Positions 28,101 through 36,097 of a stretch of 64,000 bases of DNA are shown in pieces. The DNA lies in the NCBI RefSeq assembly GCF_001649575.2, contig NC_051453.1, positions 22,166,950 through 22,230,949 of the forward strand, in the 5' to 3' direction. Numbering within the stretch: position 1 is the first letter of the stretch; every line of letters begins with the position of its first letter. Made by a program: the position numbers and the translations under genes. The notes under the pieces were generated by a model. That model was not told the DNA's origin. It saw only the letters and a list, made by a program, of their open reading frames with translations, and searched no databases. This DNA comes from Kryptolebias marmoratus (taxonomy: Eukaryota > Chordata > Actinopteri > Cyprinodontiformes > Rivulidae).

Positions 28101-31100
28101 GTGTAGTAGCTCACATTTTTTGTAACAAGTTAAACATTTATTTCATGAACCACTAAACAAACTTTAATTAAACTTGCAGAAAATAATCATTGGATGTACA
28201 TCAACAACTGATTAACTTTTGGAGTTACTCTAATTCAAGATGGCTGCCACAGCCAACTGACCATAATAAACATAAAAATGGCTGTCTTAGTCAATTTTAC
28301 ACATATTGATCTAAAGTCTGGTGTGGTAGCACATGAGACTGATTCTCGACACACATTTTGAGACCGTACAGATTGTGCAGGATCTTTGTTTAAAATTTAG
28401 TTATTACCTATTTGTAGTCAACGTTGTCTCTGTTAGCAAAATATATCATGAATCAATAGATTGTTTTTAATAAAACCTACAGGAAATAATCAGTGGCTGT
28501 ATGTTTACAACTTTTGGAGCCAACCCCATTCAAGTTGGCCGCCACAGCTGACCGACCTTAGAAAACATAAAAAAATGTCTAGAATTGAGTCAGTTTAGCA
28601 ATCATTGAGCTAAAATTTGTGGTTATAGCTGAAAGTCATTCACAGCACATGACATCTTGTGATTTTGCATGAGATTGCACGTTTTATTTGCAACTATTTT
28701 TGACCAAAACACCTTCAACTCCATTTCTCAACGTAAGTTGATCTTGATCTAAAACTCTAGCAAAAAAAGGTGTGAGCTTTGCATTCCCTTAAGGAACGCT
28801 AGGCTTTCATTTTGCTTTGTCTCTGCAGATGATTTGAATGATGCTAGACATAACCATCACCAGGTTTAGTGTTAAAGCTGTTTGTGTTTATTGTCTTCCT
28901 TTCCCAACAGAAAGAAGAAGGAAAGGTCCAAGGCCAGCTGAACCACACAGACTCCAGCCAGTACATCCGTGACCTCAAAGACCAGATAGCAGAGCTGAAA
29001 CATGAGGTGAGACTGATAAATATAGCTTCAAGTAATTTTGTCATTTCAGTCTGGAATCAAACTACATTTCTCTTGTGTAGATGAATGAAAAAATAAAAAT
29101 AAATATTACTTTTGCCAGTACCAAGTACCTGCTTCAATACTAATGCGCTGCCTTACTTGCAACTTTTAATGTTTAAAATGTGTTTTTCGGGTGTAGAGAG
29201 TTACTTTGTTGATGTCACCTTTTTGGTGTAGCTTTTCACGTTTCCTCAGGTTTTACTTTGAGCTTTACAGATTAGTAGAAGTGTTAACTACTACACCCAG
29301 AGACTTCCTGTATGGATTTGACAGCACACTTCTTGCAGATATCTTCATAAACAAGACCAATGTGTTTACGCAGATGAGATGGAAACGGTAGTTGCTAATT
29401 GCAGCATAGGTCCGAGGTACAGCAAGCAACAGAAGTTCACAGCACTAAAATAATGGCATGAATTCATATTTGAGTAAGATAATATCTAACCTGATATCTA
29501 AAAGGCAACAGTGGTTCCCTTTAATTTTACTAAGTAAGTCGTCTTCTGTCAGTCTTGTCACTGCATCAGTCATTTCCCCTCTCACCTTTGCCTTAGATGC
29601 TTCATGTTTGAAGAGTGGCCTGCGAGGAATCATGTTAACATTTAGTGTCTGCGGTGAACAAACCTGAAAGTACAGCAGCTCACTAACAAGTCCCACCATC
29701 TTTCCTCTCTCACAGGTTAAATTAAAAACCTGCATCACATTTCTGGAAAATTTGACTGTAGTCATCCAGATGACGACTTTCTCTTTGCAGTAAATGTAGA
29801 CATATTTAGTCCTGTGTGTTGTGCTGTGCTCTGAATGTATTTTTTTCCTACATGTCTGTCTGTTGCCTGGCAGGCTGACCGAGGTGAGTTGTTTCAGATG
29901 TGTCAGGTGACCTTTCAAATGTGTGTTGACACTCATCTCAATGGGCCCATTTAAAGTGTCAGTGCTGAAGACATTCATAAATAGAGATTGAAAAGTTAAA
30001 CTGATGAACATCAACCATAAACATTGCTTTATAGTTTCTTAAAACTGTTTTTTACCCACTGCTGTTTTTTGTTTAAGATATAGCTGATATTTGTTCCAAG
30101 GAACATTTATGTGAGCTGAAACTGTAGCATCAAGGATTGTCTCCCAGTTTTAAATGGAGCCATCTGTCACAGAAAAATAAAACTGCATTACATTGTACTT
30201 TACATATTCCGCCTAAAATATTCTCACACACTGGCATTTTTATGCTGTAATGGAATTTTTAATTGAAGTTGTTTTATTTTGGGATTTTTTTTAAAAAGGC
30301 CTACACACAAATCTCCAAATTTTTGAAGTGAAATTTGGAGATTAAAAAGAACTAAAAGTAATGCATTCATAAATATTTACACCACCATGCACACTGTGAT
30401 CCATGGTGGTGACAGTATTATGCTGTCGAAATGTTTTTTTTTATTGGTACCGTGTGGGAAATTAGACTGTAACATGACCTCACTATGCATTGCATTGTAG
30501 GCGAGTGAGTAGACATGGGTAGGTACCTATGTCTACTCACTCGCTCACTGACTGGACTAGAAAGTAAATGGCATTTGATGAGGATGCCTCCTGAACTCCT
30601 CCCCCAAGAGGTTTTCCGAGCACATCCTACTGGTAGGAGACTCCAAGACAGGCCTGGAAGCACCTTGGGATCTCCCAGGAGGAGCTGGGCAGAGGGATGC
30701 CTGAGTTTCCCTACTGGGCTTGTTGCCTCTGCAATACGACCACAGATAAACAGCAGAAAATAGCTTTAAGAGCAAAATAAAACGTGGCCAAAATTTGTAT
30801 CCGCATGTAAGAGCTATACCAAAACTGGAATTGGCCAACAAAACTATGTTGAGTGCATCTCTACCAGAAACTATTCAGCCTAACAGAGCTACAGCCTGTA
30901 TGATCCATAACATAAGGGGCTTGCCATTAAAATTTCTGCTAGATGGACCTACACATATGCACACTCTACTTTTCAGAGGCTTTTTTGTTTTGATTTTGGT
31001 TTTGTTTTTAACTCATATTGTGTGTACCTACTGTACATAAAATCCCAAAACATAACATAAATATAATATAAATTAAATATTCAAAATGCAAAGGGTTCAA

Positions 31101-32292
31101 ATCATTGGTCTTTTTTGTTTCCCATGTGTACTGCGTGTTAAAAATTGTTAAAACCATTTCATCATGTTGCTGTCATATATCACTGACTGCTATTTATAAA
31201 TTTCACTATCAATAGATGGATGGATACTTTATTGATCAAATTCAAATGTCGATCAGTTTCATTAGTGTCTGTTTTATCAATTCAGTTAGAGAAAAATGTG
31301 CATTTTCTTTGAAAATGTAGTATGAATGCTGAGAGCTGAATGACTTTGCTAAATTTTGTTGAAGATGAAACTGAGTTAAGTGAAAACAAGTACAACAGTA
31401 GCTAAAAGATAAAATGAGCGGGATAGTAGCTAAAAGCTAATTGGGACATAAAACAGCTGAAGCAGATTTCCGAGATACTTTTTGAAATAATTGAGAGCTC
31501 CATGTATTTGTATGAGATACAATTATGTAAATAAAGTGAAATGTTTTGAAAAGTGAAAAAGTTACAAAAATCAGAAGTCATAGCATGCTATTCCCGATCG
31601 AGCTGAATATTTTGATGTATAAATTGTTAAATTAGCACAAACTATGCAGAAGTAGTTAGCAATAAATGTACAGAAGAAACTATAAACAGGAAAATATGGT
31701 TAAAGCTGACTCAGCATTCATACTGTTATTACAGTTTCATCAATTCTGAGAAATCCATTTGTCTTTTATCAAACACAAAGGACCAAGAAAAAGAAACAGG
31801 TTTTCATTTTGTTTTAAAATGAAAACCTGTTTCTTTTTCTTGTATTTTCTTGATCAAAAACCACAGCAGTATTATTGCTCATTGCAAATATTGCTCTAAC
31901 CAGTAACTGCACAGTTGCTACCATTAACCTGCATTTTTGATCATTTTATTGGTCAGTGTTGTTATCATAAAGCCATTAACTAATCATCCCTACCTTTACA
32001 GATTTTCTGCTTGAAAGGGCAAAGGGTCTTGACCAGTCAGTCCACCTTTGATGGGATCCATATTGTCAATCACTACATGGGGGGTAATGAGTCTTACCAG
32101 TCCTCAGACGATGAGGGAGTAAAGGAAACCTCCGACCTCCAGGAGCATCAGCAGAGGAGCAGCAAACGTATCAAACTGCACCCAAAGTTTGAGGATACAA
32201 AGTTTGAGGATTCAGAAGGTGAGGATGAGGACGGGGAGGCCCTTCAGCTCTCTGTGCCTCAGAGCGGCATCCAGAAGTCCACCACCGTCTGA
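7266..32292 (+). CDS. evi5: evi5, TBC-domain Rab GTPase-activating protein (5'-partial, 18 exons)
   Basis: Coding exons: 7266-7455, 10957-11181, 11314-11388, 11505-11630, 11722-11865, 12727-12816, 13049-13146, 13406-13466, 14207-14260, 15244-15276, 15674-15823, 18032-18163, 18279-18419, 18575-18733, 19444-19590, 19682-19777, 28911-29006, 32002-32292. All introns are GT-AG and all phases join, giving 768 residues plus one split codon at the left edge. Visible order: Ser-rich linker (1-40), TBC domain (about 64-330) with the arginine-finger motif IxxDxxR (Arg114) and the glutamine finger YCQG (Gln151), then a coiled coil (about 325-670) and an acidic tail ending STTV. The family is a Rab GAP (Rab11 is the usual reported target) at centrosome and midbody that also stabilises the APC/C inhibitor Emi1. 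Linker, TBC and C-terminal residues fit EVI5 better than EVI5L, and gfi1 lies next door. About 95 N-terminal residues, judged from human EVI5, are encoded outside the window. Both catalytic fingers are intact, so the gene looks functional. Confidence 0.96.
8157..8580. mobile_element. hAT-like MITE in evi5 intron
   Basis: Begins CAGGGTTTCTGCAGGG and ends TTGCAGAAACCCT, terminal inverted repeats over about 12 bp; the interior has no coding capacity and repeats the motif TTAAAAAGT. Superfamily is inferred from the CAGGG terminus. A clean target-site duplication could not be found. Confidence 0.55.
10135..10168. repeat. (CA)n microsatellite
   Basis: Uninterrupted AC repeat of about 17 units in the evi5 intron before the TBC exon. 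ORFs running through it are spurious. Confidence 0.95.
10501..10781 (+). repeat. DR300 repeat, single unit plus tail
   Basis: Shows the family phrases in order: CAATTCAAGATGGCCACCAC, TTTTACAGATATTGAGCTGA, a TAGCTGAGACTCATCCTTGA block, and the tail with TTCTTTCAAGGAATG. Lies in the evi5 intron just before the TBC exon. Confidence 0.75.
10957..11181 (+). CDS. evi5: evi5 exon, TBC domain with arginine finger
   Basis: Phase 0 at both ends (CTGCAG acceptor, GTACAA donor), 75 codons. It opens the TBC domain ([15 protein letters not shown]) and carries IRRDIAR, the TBC motif A; the catalytic Arg codon is 11107-11109. The reading frame continues upstream of the acceptor, but those residues have no EVI5 counterpart. 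Confidence 0.96.
11314..11388 (+). CDS. evi5: evi5 exon, TBC domain with glutamine finger
   Basis: 25 codons, phase 0 at both ends. It encodes [20 protein letters not shown]; the YCQG motif supplies the catalytic Gln (codon 11350-11352), which replaces the Rab switch Gln in the dual-finger mechanism of TBC GAPs. Confidence 0.96.
11505..11630 (+). CDS. evi5: evi5 exon, TBC domain core
   Basis: 42 codons, phase 0, CTCCAG acceptor and GTAGGC donor. Encodes [20 protein letters not shown] and [18 protein letters not shown], near-identical to human EVI5. Confidence 0.96.
11722..11865 (+). CDS. evi5: evi5 exon, TBC domain core
   Basis: 48 codons, phase 0, TTCACAG acceptor and GTTAGT donor. Encodes EHLPEL, then [20 protein letters not shown], the conserved TBC helix that packs beside the active site. 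EVI5 family identity is high. Confidence 0.96.
12727..12816 (+). CDS. evi5: evi5 exon, TBC domain C-terminal part
   Basis: 30 codons, phase 0, TTCCAG acceptor and GTAAAT donor. Encodes [20 protein letters not shown] and the LDMEGMLQ motif typical of the end of the EVI5 TBC fold. Confidence 0.96.
13049..13146 (+). CDS. evi5: evi5 exon, end of TBC domain
   Basis: 98 bp, phase 0 start, ends two bases into a Lys codon before GTAAGC. Encodes [19 protein letters not shown] and the basic stretch YNAKKMKK that leads into the coiled coil. Confidence 0.95.
13406..13466 (+). CDS. evi5: evi5 exon, start of coiled coil
   Basis: 61 bp; its first base completes the split Lys codon, after which it encodes [20 protein letters not shown], essentially the human sequence. 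Ends in phase 0 before GTTTGT. Confidence 0.95.
14207..14260 (+). CDS. evi5: evi5 exon, coiled coil
   Basis: 18 codons, phase 0: [18 protein letters not shown], with TTTCAG acceptor and GTGAGT donor. Heptad-type leucines continue the coiled coil. Confidence 0.94.
15244..15276 (+). CDS. evi5: evi5 micro-exon [11 protein letters not shown]
   Basis: Only 11 codons, too short for ORF calling, but flanked by a TTTTGTAG acceptor and GTATAT donor, in phase 0, and matching the human residues between LEK and GQVTRAQ exactly. Confidence 0.93.
15674..15823 (+). CDS. evi5: evi5 exon, coiled coil
   Basis: 50 codons, phase 0, preceded by a long CT-rich tract and AAAG acceptor, GTAAGG donor. Encodes [19 protein letters not shown] followed by a Gln-rich coiled coil. 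Confidence 0.94.
15988..16478 (+). mobile_element. Tc1-like element relic, 5' part
   Basis: Starts after a TA with CAATCCCAATTCCAC and continues with TTGTGTAAAATGTAAATAAA and TTTGATGGCAGCAACACATC, the recognisable left end of a common fish Tc1-like element. The following DNA corresponds to the N-terminal helix-turn-helix part of its transposase with frame breaks. It stops where another element begins. Evi5 intron, plus strand. Confidence 0.8.
16483..17116. mobile_element. Non-autonomous DNA transposon (TIR element) abutting the Tc1 relic
   Basis: Left end GCCCCTTTTCTACCGGCTC and right end GCCAGTGGAATAGGTG are inverted relatives; inner motifs (TGTACTCGGC, and GAGCCGAGCCGAGTAGAG near the right end) are also inverted copies. 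ATTATG occurs on both flanks, compatible with a diverged target duplication. No transposase. I know this type as a common fish TIR repeat, but its superfamily is uncertain. Confidence 0.65.
18032..18163 (+). CDS. evi5: evi5 exon, coiled coil
   Basis: 44 codons, phase 0, TTGCAG acceptor and GTAAGG donor. Encodes [18 protein letters not shown] and [14 protein letters not shown], matching EVI5. The first residues KGPPRF differ from the human segment and are the least conserved part. Confidence 0.95.
18279..18419 (+). CDS. evi5: evi5 exon, coiled coil
   Basis: 47 codons, phase 0, CTTTAG acceptor and GTGAGC donor. Starts [18 protein letters not shown] and ends [13 protein letters not shown], as in human EVI5. 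Confidence 0.95.
18575..18733 (+). CDS. evi5: evi5 exon, coiled coil
   Basis: 53 codons, phase 0, CTGTAG acceptor and GTCAGA donor. Encodes [11 protein letters not shown], then [20 protein letters not shown], a strongly conserved EVI5 family block. Confidence 0.95.
18790..19145 (+). repeat. DR300 repeat, one unit plus tail
   Basis: Runs from a degenerate GAGCAAAATATCTGATGAAC through CAGAAAGTAATCATTGAATG and GGAGTCAACCCCATTCAGG to the tail TTTAAGGAATGTTAGGCC. Located in the evi5 intron between 18733 and 19444. Confidence 0.8.
19444..19590 (+). CDS. evi5: evi5 exon, coiled coil
   Basis: 49 codons, phase 0, CTTCAG acceptor and GTACAA donor. Encodes [13 protein letters not shown] and RRQAEIECK. 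The central part is more divergent from human than the ends. Confidence 0.95.
19682..19777 (+). CDS. evi5: evi5 exon, coiled coil
   Basis: 32 codons, phase 0, CTGCAG acceptor and GTAAAG donor: [20 protein letters not shown] then ELEIQ. It is followed by the largest visible evi5 intron (9.1 kb). Confidence 0.95.
20545..20560. repeat. 16-bp perfect palindrome GTGCGTCATGACGCAC
   Basis: In the large evi5 intron, in a short CpG-containing patch. The same palindrome occurs at 41740-41757. Confidence 0.95.
22032..22076. repeat. Perfect 18-bp foldback, 9-base loop
   Basis: CAGCGTATTATAAGCCTG at 22032-22049 is exactly reverse-complemented at 22059-22076, around GCGGGCCGA. It lies 130 bp upstream of the MADF-like ATG in a CpG-rich patch, so it is probably part of the same mobile element. 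Confidence 0.9.
22206..22316 (+). pseudogene. MADF-like N-terminal exon relic, probably from a PIF/Harbinger-type element
   Basis: An ATG in a CpG-rich patch opens a 36-residue ORF whose [20 protein letters not shown] followed by an NSWK end resembles the first helix of MADF (Myb/SANT-like) DNA-binding domains. The sequence TGGAA-GTAGAT at the end could be a splice donor, so this may be exon 1 of a two-gene Harbinger transposon or of a domesticated gene. No second exon or transposase was found nearby. Function of the family: DNA binding and help in transposase import. Confidence 0.5.
24590..25763 (-). repeat. DR300 repeat (minus strand) split by a LINE insertion
   Basis: Left part (to about 24783) runs from the tail-side CCTAGCATTTCTTGAA to GAATGACTCCCAGCTA; the right part resumes at about 25455 with CCACACTAAATTGTATC and continues through AGTTGGCTGTAGCAGCC and TTTTGCTAACAGACA. 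The two halves join in the order of uninterrupted copies. Confidence 0.8.
24784..25450 (-). mobile_element. LINE relic, minus strand, internally deleted
   Basis: On the minus strand it encodes [20 protein letters not shown] and [20 protein letters not shown], then [33 protein letters not shown] and a [12 protein letters not shown] block. The central reverse-transcriptase core is missing. Same family as the copy at 3160-4041. Confidence 0.8.
28110..28810 (+). repeat. DR300 repeat, two tandem units plus tail
   Basis: The first unit has TGCAGAAAATAATCATTGGA and CAAGATGGCTGCCACAGCC; the second starts at TAGCAAAATATATCATGAA (28434). The end is TTCCCTTAAGGAACGCTAGG. It ends about 100 bp before the evi5 exon at 28911. 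Confidence 0.85.
28911..29006 (+). CDS. evi5: evi5 exon, end of coiled coil
   Basis: 32 codons, phase 0, CAACAG acceptor and GTGAGA donor: [20 protein letters not shown] then [12 protein letters not shown]300 repeat copy ends about 100 bp upstream of this acceptor. Confidence 0.95.
30501..30544. repeat. Perfect 16-bp foldback, 12-base loop
   Basis: GCGAGTGAGTAGACAT at 30501-30516 is reverse-complemented at 30529-30544; the loop itself contains the palindrome AGGTACCT. It abuts the LINE fragment that follows. Confidence 0.9.
30560..30765 (+). mobile_element. LINE 3'-end fragment
   Basis: Carries relics of the [20 protein letters not shown] block and a shortened 3' end, as in the other LINE copies. 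Too short to be functional. Confidence 0.7.
31784..31842. repeat. Perfect 27-bp foldback, 5-base loop
   Basis: Arm 31784-31810 (starting CAAGAAAAAGAAACAGG) is matched without a mismatch by 31816-31842; the loop is GTTTT. It lies 160 bp upstream of the last evi5 exon and would be transcribed in the intron. Confidence 0.95.
32002..32292 (+). CDS. evi5: evi5 last coding exon, acidic tail and PDZ-ligand-like C-terminus
   Basis: 96 codons plus TGA, after a TTTACAG acceptor. Encodes [15 protein letters not shown], a Ser/Asp cluster, an acidic stretch with a tandem KFED duplication and the C-terminal residues STTV, the same four as human EVI5. The middle is poorly conserved, as expected for a disordered tail. 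A third frame open across the stop is a shadow. Confidence 0.94.
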   Translation: MFCLKGQRVLTSQSTFDGIHIVNHYMGGNESYQSSDDEGVKETSDLQEHQQRSSKRIKLHPKFEDTKFEDSEGEDEDGEALQLSVPQSGIQKSTTV

Positions 32293-32660
32293 GCAGCTGA
32301 GACGGAGCCCAGCGCTGCTCACTGAGGAAGAGAGCATGGTTCTAGCAGCCATTTCACAGGAGAGGCCTGGATTGGAAGTTCTGAATTTCAAAAAGCAGCA
32401 TCTTCATTTCATGTATGTGAATCATGCCTGGAGCTCTTTATGGCTTTGTGTTTTGGTAGGTTTTTTTTTCTTTTGGTCTATATGACTAAAACGAGGAGGT
32501 CCATCTGGAGCTCTGCAGAGAATTAAACATAGACCCCAGAGGCCAGAGGGGATTGGGGGGGGGAATGAGGGAACGGGGTCTGTCTTTCACTCCTAAGCCC
32601 TCCCTACAGATAAAACACAGAGAAAGAGACTGTGCAATAAAACTTTTTATGCTATAATTA
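32293..32660 (+). other. evi5: evi5 3' UTR, shortest candidate, with AATAAA
   Basis: After the TGA an AATAAA signal lies at 32636-32641, giving a 3' UTR of about 370 bp. Further AATAAA signals at 33361-33366 and 34292-34297 allow longer forms. Only transcript data can tell which is used. Confidence 0.55.
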
Positions 32661-34234
32661 TACACTTCATCCAATGTGCTTTTATATTTTTAAAGGATTT
32701 TATAAATGAATATCAAGTGTATTGATGCCATTACTACCGTTACTTCCATGATGTAGAGGCAAAAGTAAGCATGTGTATGTATGTGTGTGTGTTGTCAGGA
32801 TCATTCTGGTATCAAAGCTGCTTCTATTAGCCAGCAATGACCTGATGATGTTTAGGCCTTAACACATGCTTCACACTCAGTGGGGCTTCTGCATATGTGT
32901 AAATATCTAAATGTGTTGGGGTTTTTTTTCTTTCTCTCTGTTCCTTTCGAACTTGAAAACATTGTGTAATTGCATATCTAATGTTTAAATATCTTCTAAA
33001 AAAAAGAAAAAGAAAAAAAGGGACATAAGTTATAGATGGTAGAAAAAGGACAAAGAATTCAGAAGAGTACAAGGTCTCCTTGCACCCTGATCATTCTGCT
33101 GTGATCAGAGCAGGAAACATGAATTAAAGGGATATGAGTTAGTGATGTTCTGTCAGATAGCTATCTATAGTTATTACCATATCAGCCGTGAAATCACATT
33201 AAAGCACTGCAAATGGGCTTCTGAAACGACTCTTCTACAAACAACATCCCTGCATGAAACAACTCTACATTACCTAATATTAACCTCTACACTTAAGCAT
33301 GTGAAAGTATGTGTGCTGAAAGTATAGGCTGTGTAGTTTCAGATGGTGCTGAGGCTGCAGAATAAAATGAAATGAAATAAAATGCTTGATTCTACAACGA
33401 AAGTTTTGCTGCGCTGTCCTTGAGTAAAAGGAAACAAAAACAGGAGATAAAATACACATACACTATAATGCCTGGATAGTAATGGTAAACAAAAGCTGGT
33501 TCGAATACACACATCATTGGTATCTGTCTGCCTGATCAGCACCTCTAGCCACAGTGGAAAAGTTTACTCAACTCCTGGCACCATCAGCATATAACTGTCC
33601 ATAACTATGTTGATTCTGTGGAAGAGTTGTTTTATAGGCCTGAAAAAATAGACCACCCCTTGTTTGGCTAGCCTGAAGGTAGACCTCTGCCCTCTGACTG
33701 ACTGATGTCATGGCTGATAAGGTGCTATTGATAACTATGAGACAGAACATCACTTCTAAAATGACCAGCTGTCCCTTTTTTAAGTGTATCTTATCTTTCT
33801 GAAAATGTGGCAGATCTCTGCCTTCATGCTGAAAGGAAAGTCCTTTTGGCCCGAGTTGCATATGCTGTTGAGTCAAACACATGTTACGTCTGTCATATGT
33901 TTGATGCAAATGGACAAGCATCTGAGGAAACTCAAAGGAGGGGCTGAATCTGGAGTCCGCAGACTGTACCCAAAGCCAGCTCTGCTCCATGAGACGGGTC
34001 TGGATGTGCAAAACTGAATTTGGATGTCCACTATGAACAAACCTTTACAGACATGAATGTCCAGGAACCAGATGAGAGTCTGACTTGAAGTCAGTGATAA
34101 ATACATTGTTCCTGATACAGACACATTATGTTTAATGGGACAGGAACATTTTTGGCACTTTGAGTCTGCAGTGCAGTAAGGACGGATGAACAACACTATG
34201 GAGCGCTCAGCACTCTGAAGATTACATGAGATTA

Positions 34235-34236
34235 TG

Positions 34237-34268
<32 letters not shown>
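34235..34268. repeat. (TG)n microsatellite
   Basis: About 17 TG units with one C interruption, between the evi5 3' end and the transposon nest. Confidence 0.9.
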
Positions 34269-34463
34269 AAGGAGAGGAAGAGCAAGAACTTAATAAAATG
34301 TTTGATACATTTTTTTTGTCTGATGTCTTTTTATTTTATCACCTGCTGACTAAATGTGTGTGTTAGCAAAATGTCTCATGAACCACTGCACAAATTTTAT
34401 TGGAACTTGCAGAAAGCAATTTTTGAAAACTACAGCCCCAATTTTGAAAAGTTGGGATGTAAA

Positions 34464-35614
34464 TAGGGTTGCAAAATTCAGGGAATTTTCAAAGTTGGTA
34501 ACTTTCCATGGGAATTAATGGGAATTTATGGGAATAAAAAAGAAATTTACAAAATTGAAGGTTGGCCCTCAATAGGGAACTTAAATATAGTTGGGGAAAA
34601 TATATTGTAGCATATTCTTGGCTAAAACAACCAACCAGAATTAATGCAAGTACACTCCTCAATCACATGCACACAGCACTGCTTACTGCAGGGCTATTGA
34701 GGCCACGCCCCCAGCATGCACTGTGCACGGTGCTTATGCTGTCATTACAGCCATGTCTGGCCACAAGACTCTTGATAAAGGCAAAGTTCTGGGCAGTTTG
34801 GCAAAGTTCCGAACCAAGCAGGGCCTTTGGGAAGGGGATGGAATATGGCAGTCATGCCATCACATATCTGCATCCACCTGGTGGAGGGGACTTTGTGAAT
34901 CTGAGGCCCTTGCACCTGCAGCCTCCATCATCCTCCAAATCTCACCATCATCAGCTGCCTCTGAGCGCAACTGGTCACTGTTTGGGAACACACACACAAA
35001 GGTTCGCAACAGGCTTACCAACGTGAGGGTGGAAAAACTAGTGGCCATTCGGGCAAACCTAAGGCTCTTTGAGTCTGACACAGAGCCATCTTCAATGAGG
35101 CTGGACAGTGACACTGTTGAGGAGGTGAACATGGTGAACATTGATCAGGCCCAGGAAGAGGCTATTGCATGAAGGATTTAGGCAAAAATGCAGAACATGC
35201 GGAATGTAGGCTTGCGAGGCTTTTGTTTTACATGTTGAATGGGACTTTTTTAGTGGGGGTGGGGGGCATTTTACTTTTTGATTGGGTGGGGGAGTTCATA
35301 TTCATGTTTTGGTTGTTTATTAAAATAATTGTTCATTGTTCAATAATTAAAACTAGAGTTCAATTCAAATAAATCTGTTGAAATGTCATGGTTTTTAATT
35401 GTATTACTTTACATTTTTGCTTATGACAAAACAAAAATATTTACATTTGTTTGTATATGATGTTTAATTTACCCCCAATTTCCAGTTAATTTCAATAAAT
35501 TCCCAATAATTTCCATAATTCCCATAATTCCCATTTAAAGTTTCCGATTTCAAATATTTCCAAAATTCTCCAGCTTAACTTCCCATGGAAATTTTCCGCC
35601 CTTTTGCAACCCTA
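34464..35614 (+). mobile_element. hAT element with intact ends and 8-bp target duplication
   Basis: Ends TAGGGTTGCAAAATTC and TTTTGCAACCCTA are inverted repeats. GATGTAAA flanks both sides (34456-34463 and 35615-35622), the 8-bp duplication expected of hAT. An internal reading frame at about 34723-35172 encodes SAASERNWSLFGNTHTKVRN, the hAT C-terminal dimerisation block; the rest of the transposase is absent, so it is non-autonomous. Confidence 0.9.
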
Positions 35615-36097
35615 GATGTAAATAAAATCAGATCACTAATTTGCAAATCTTACAAACCCAAGTTCGTTCACAACATCTGCTCCCATCCAGACGAGGTCTT
35701 TGTCATTGTGAACAAATTCACAATGAACTTGGTGGCAGCAAAACGCCTCCAGAAAGTTGGGACAGGGCCACGTTTCCACTGTGAAACATCCCCTTCAGTC
35801 TGTAAACATCTAAGAATTGAGACCAGCTACTACTGTAGAGTCTTTGGAGGGAAATGTCTCATTATTGTCAGATGGAGGATTCTAGCTGTTTAACAGTCCT
35901 GGGTCTTCTTTGCTAGTTTTTTTGTCTCATGATGCATCAAATGTCTTCAGTTGGTGAGAGGTCCGGACTGCAGGCAGGTCAGTTCATCACCTGGACTTTA
36001 ATGCTACAAAGCCATGCTGTTGTAATGGATGCAGTATGTGGTGTCCTCCTGAAATACGCAAGGTCTTCCCTGAAAATGTCATCTGGATGGGAACATA

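Larger units (their letters stand above)
19778..28910 (+). other. evi5: 9.1-kb evi5 intron
   Basis: Contains a 16-bp palindrome (20545-20560), a foldback and MADF-like relic (about 22032-22316), a single N at 23444, a DR300 copy interrupted by a LINE (24590-25763) and a second DR300 copy (28110-28810). Between 25764 and 28110 I see nothing but AT-rich DNA. Confidence 0.85.
29007..32001 (+). other. evi5: evi5 last intron
   Basis: Contains two perfect foldbacks (30501-30544, 31784-31842) and a LINE fragment. A 189-codon open frame on the minus strand at 29445-30014 lacks recognisable domains. Confidence 0.8.

Noticed and set aside
31784..31842. microRNA precursor
   Set aside because: Stem is perfect and 59 nt in all, shorter and more regular than usual precursors; no evidence of conservation.
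7266..32292. evi5l (EVI5-like) as identity
   Set aside because: Residues such as [27 protein letters not shown] and the STTV end match EVI5 rather than EVI5L, and gfi1 is adjacent.
33568..34011. 147-codon minus-strand ORF behind evi5
   Set aside because: No domain, overlaps an open frame on the other strand, and lies in the possible evi5 3' UTR; chance is the simplest explanation.
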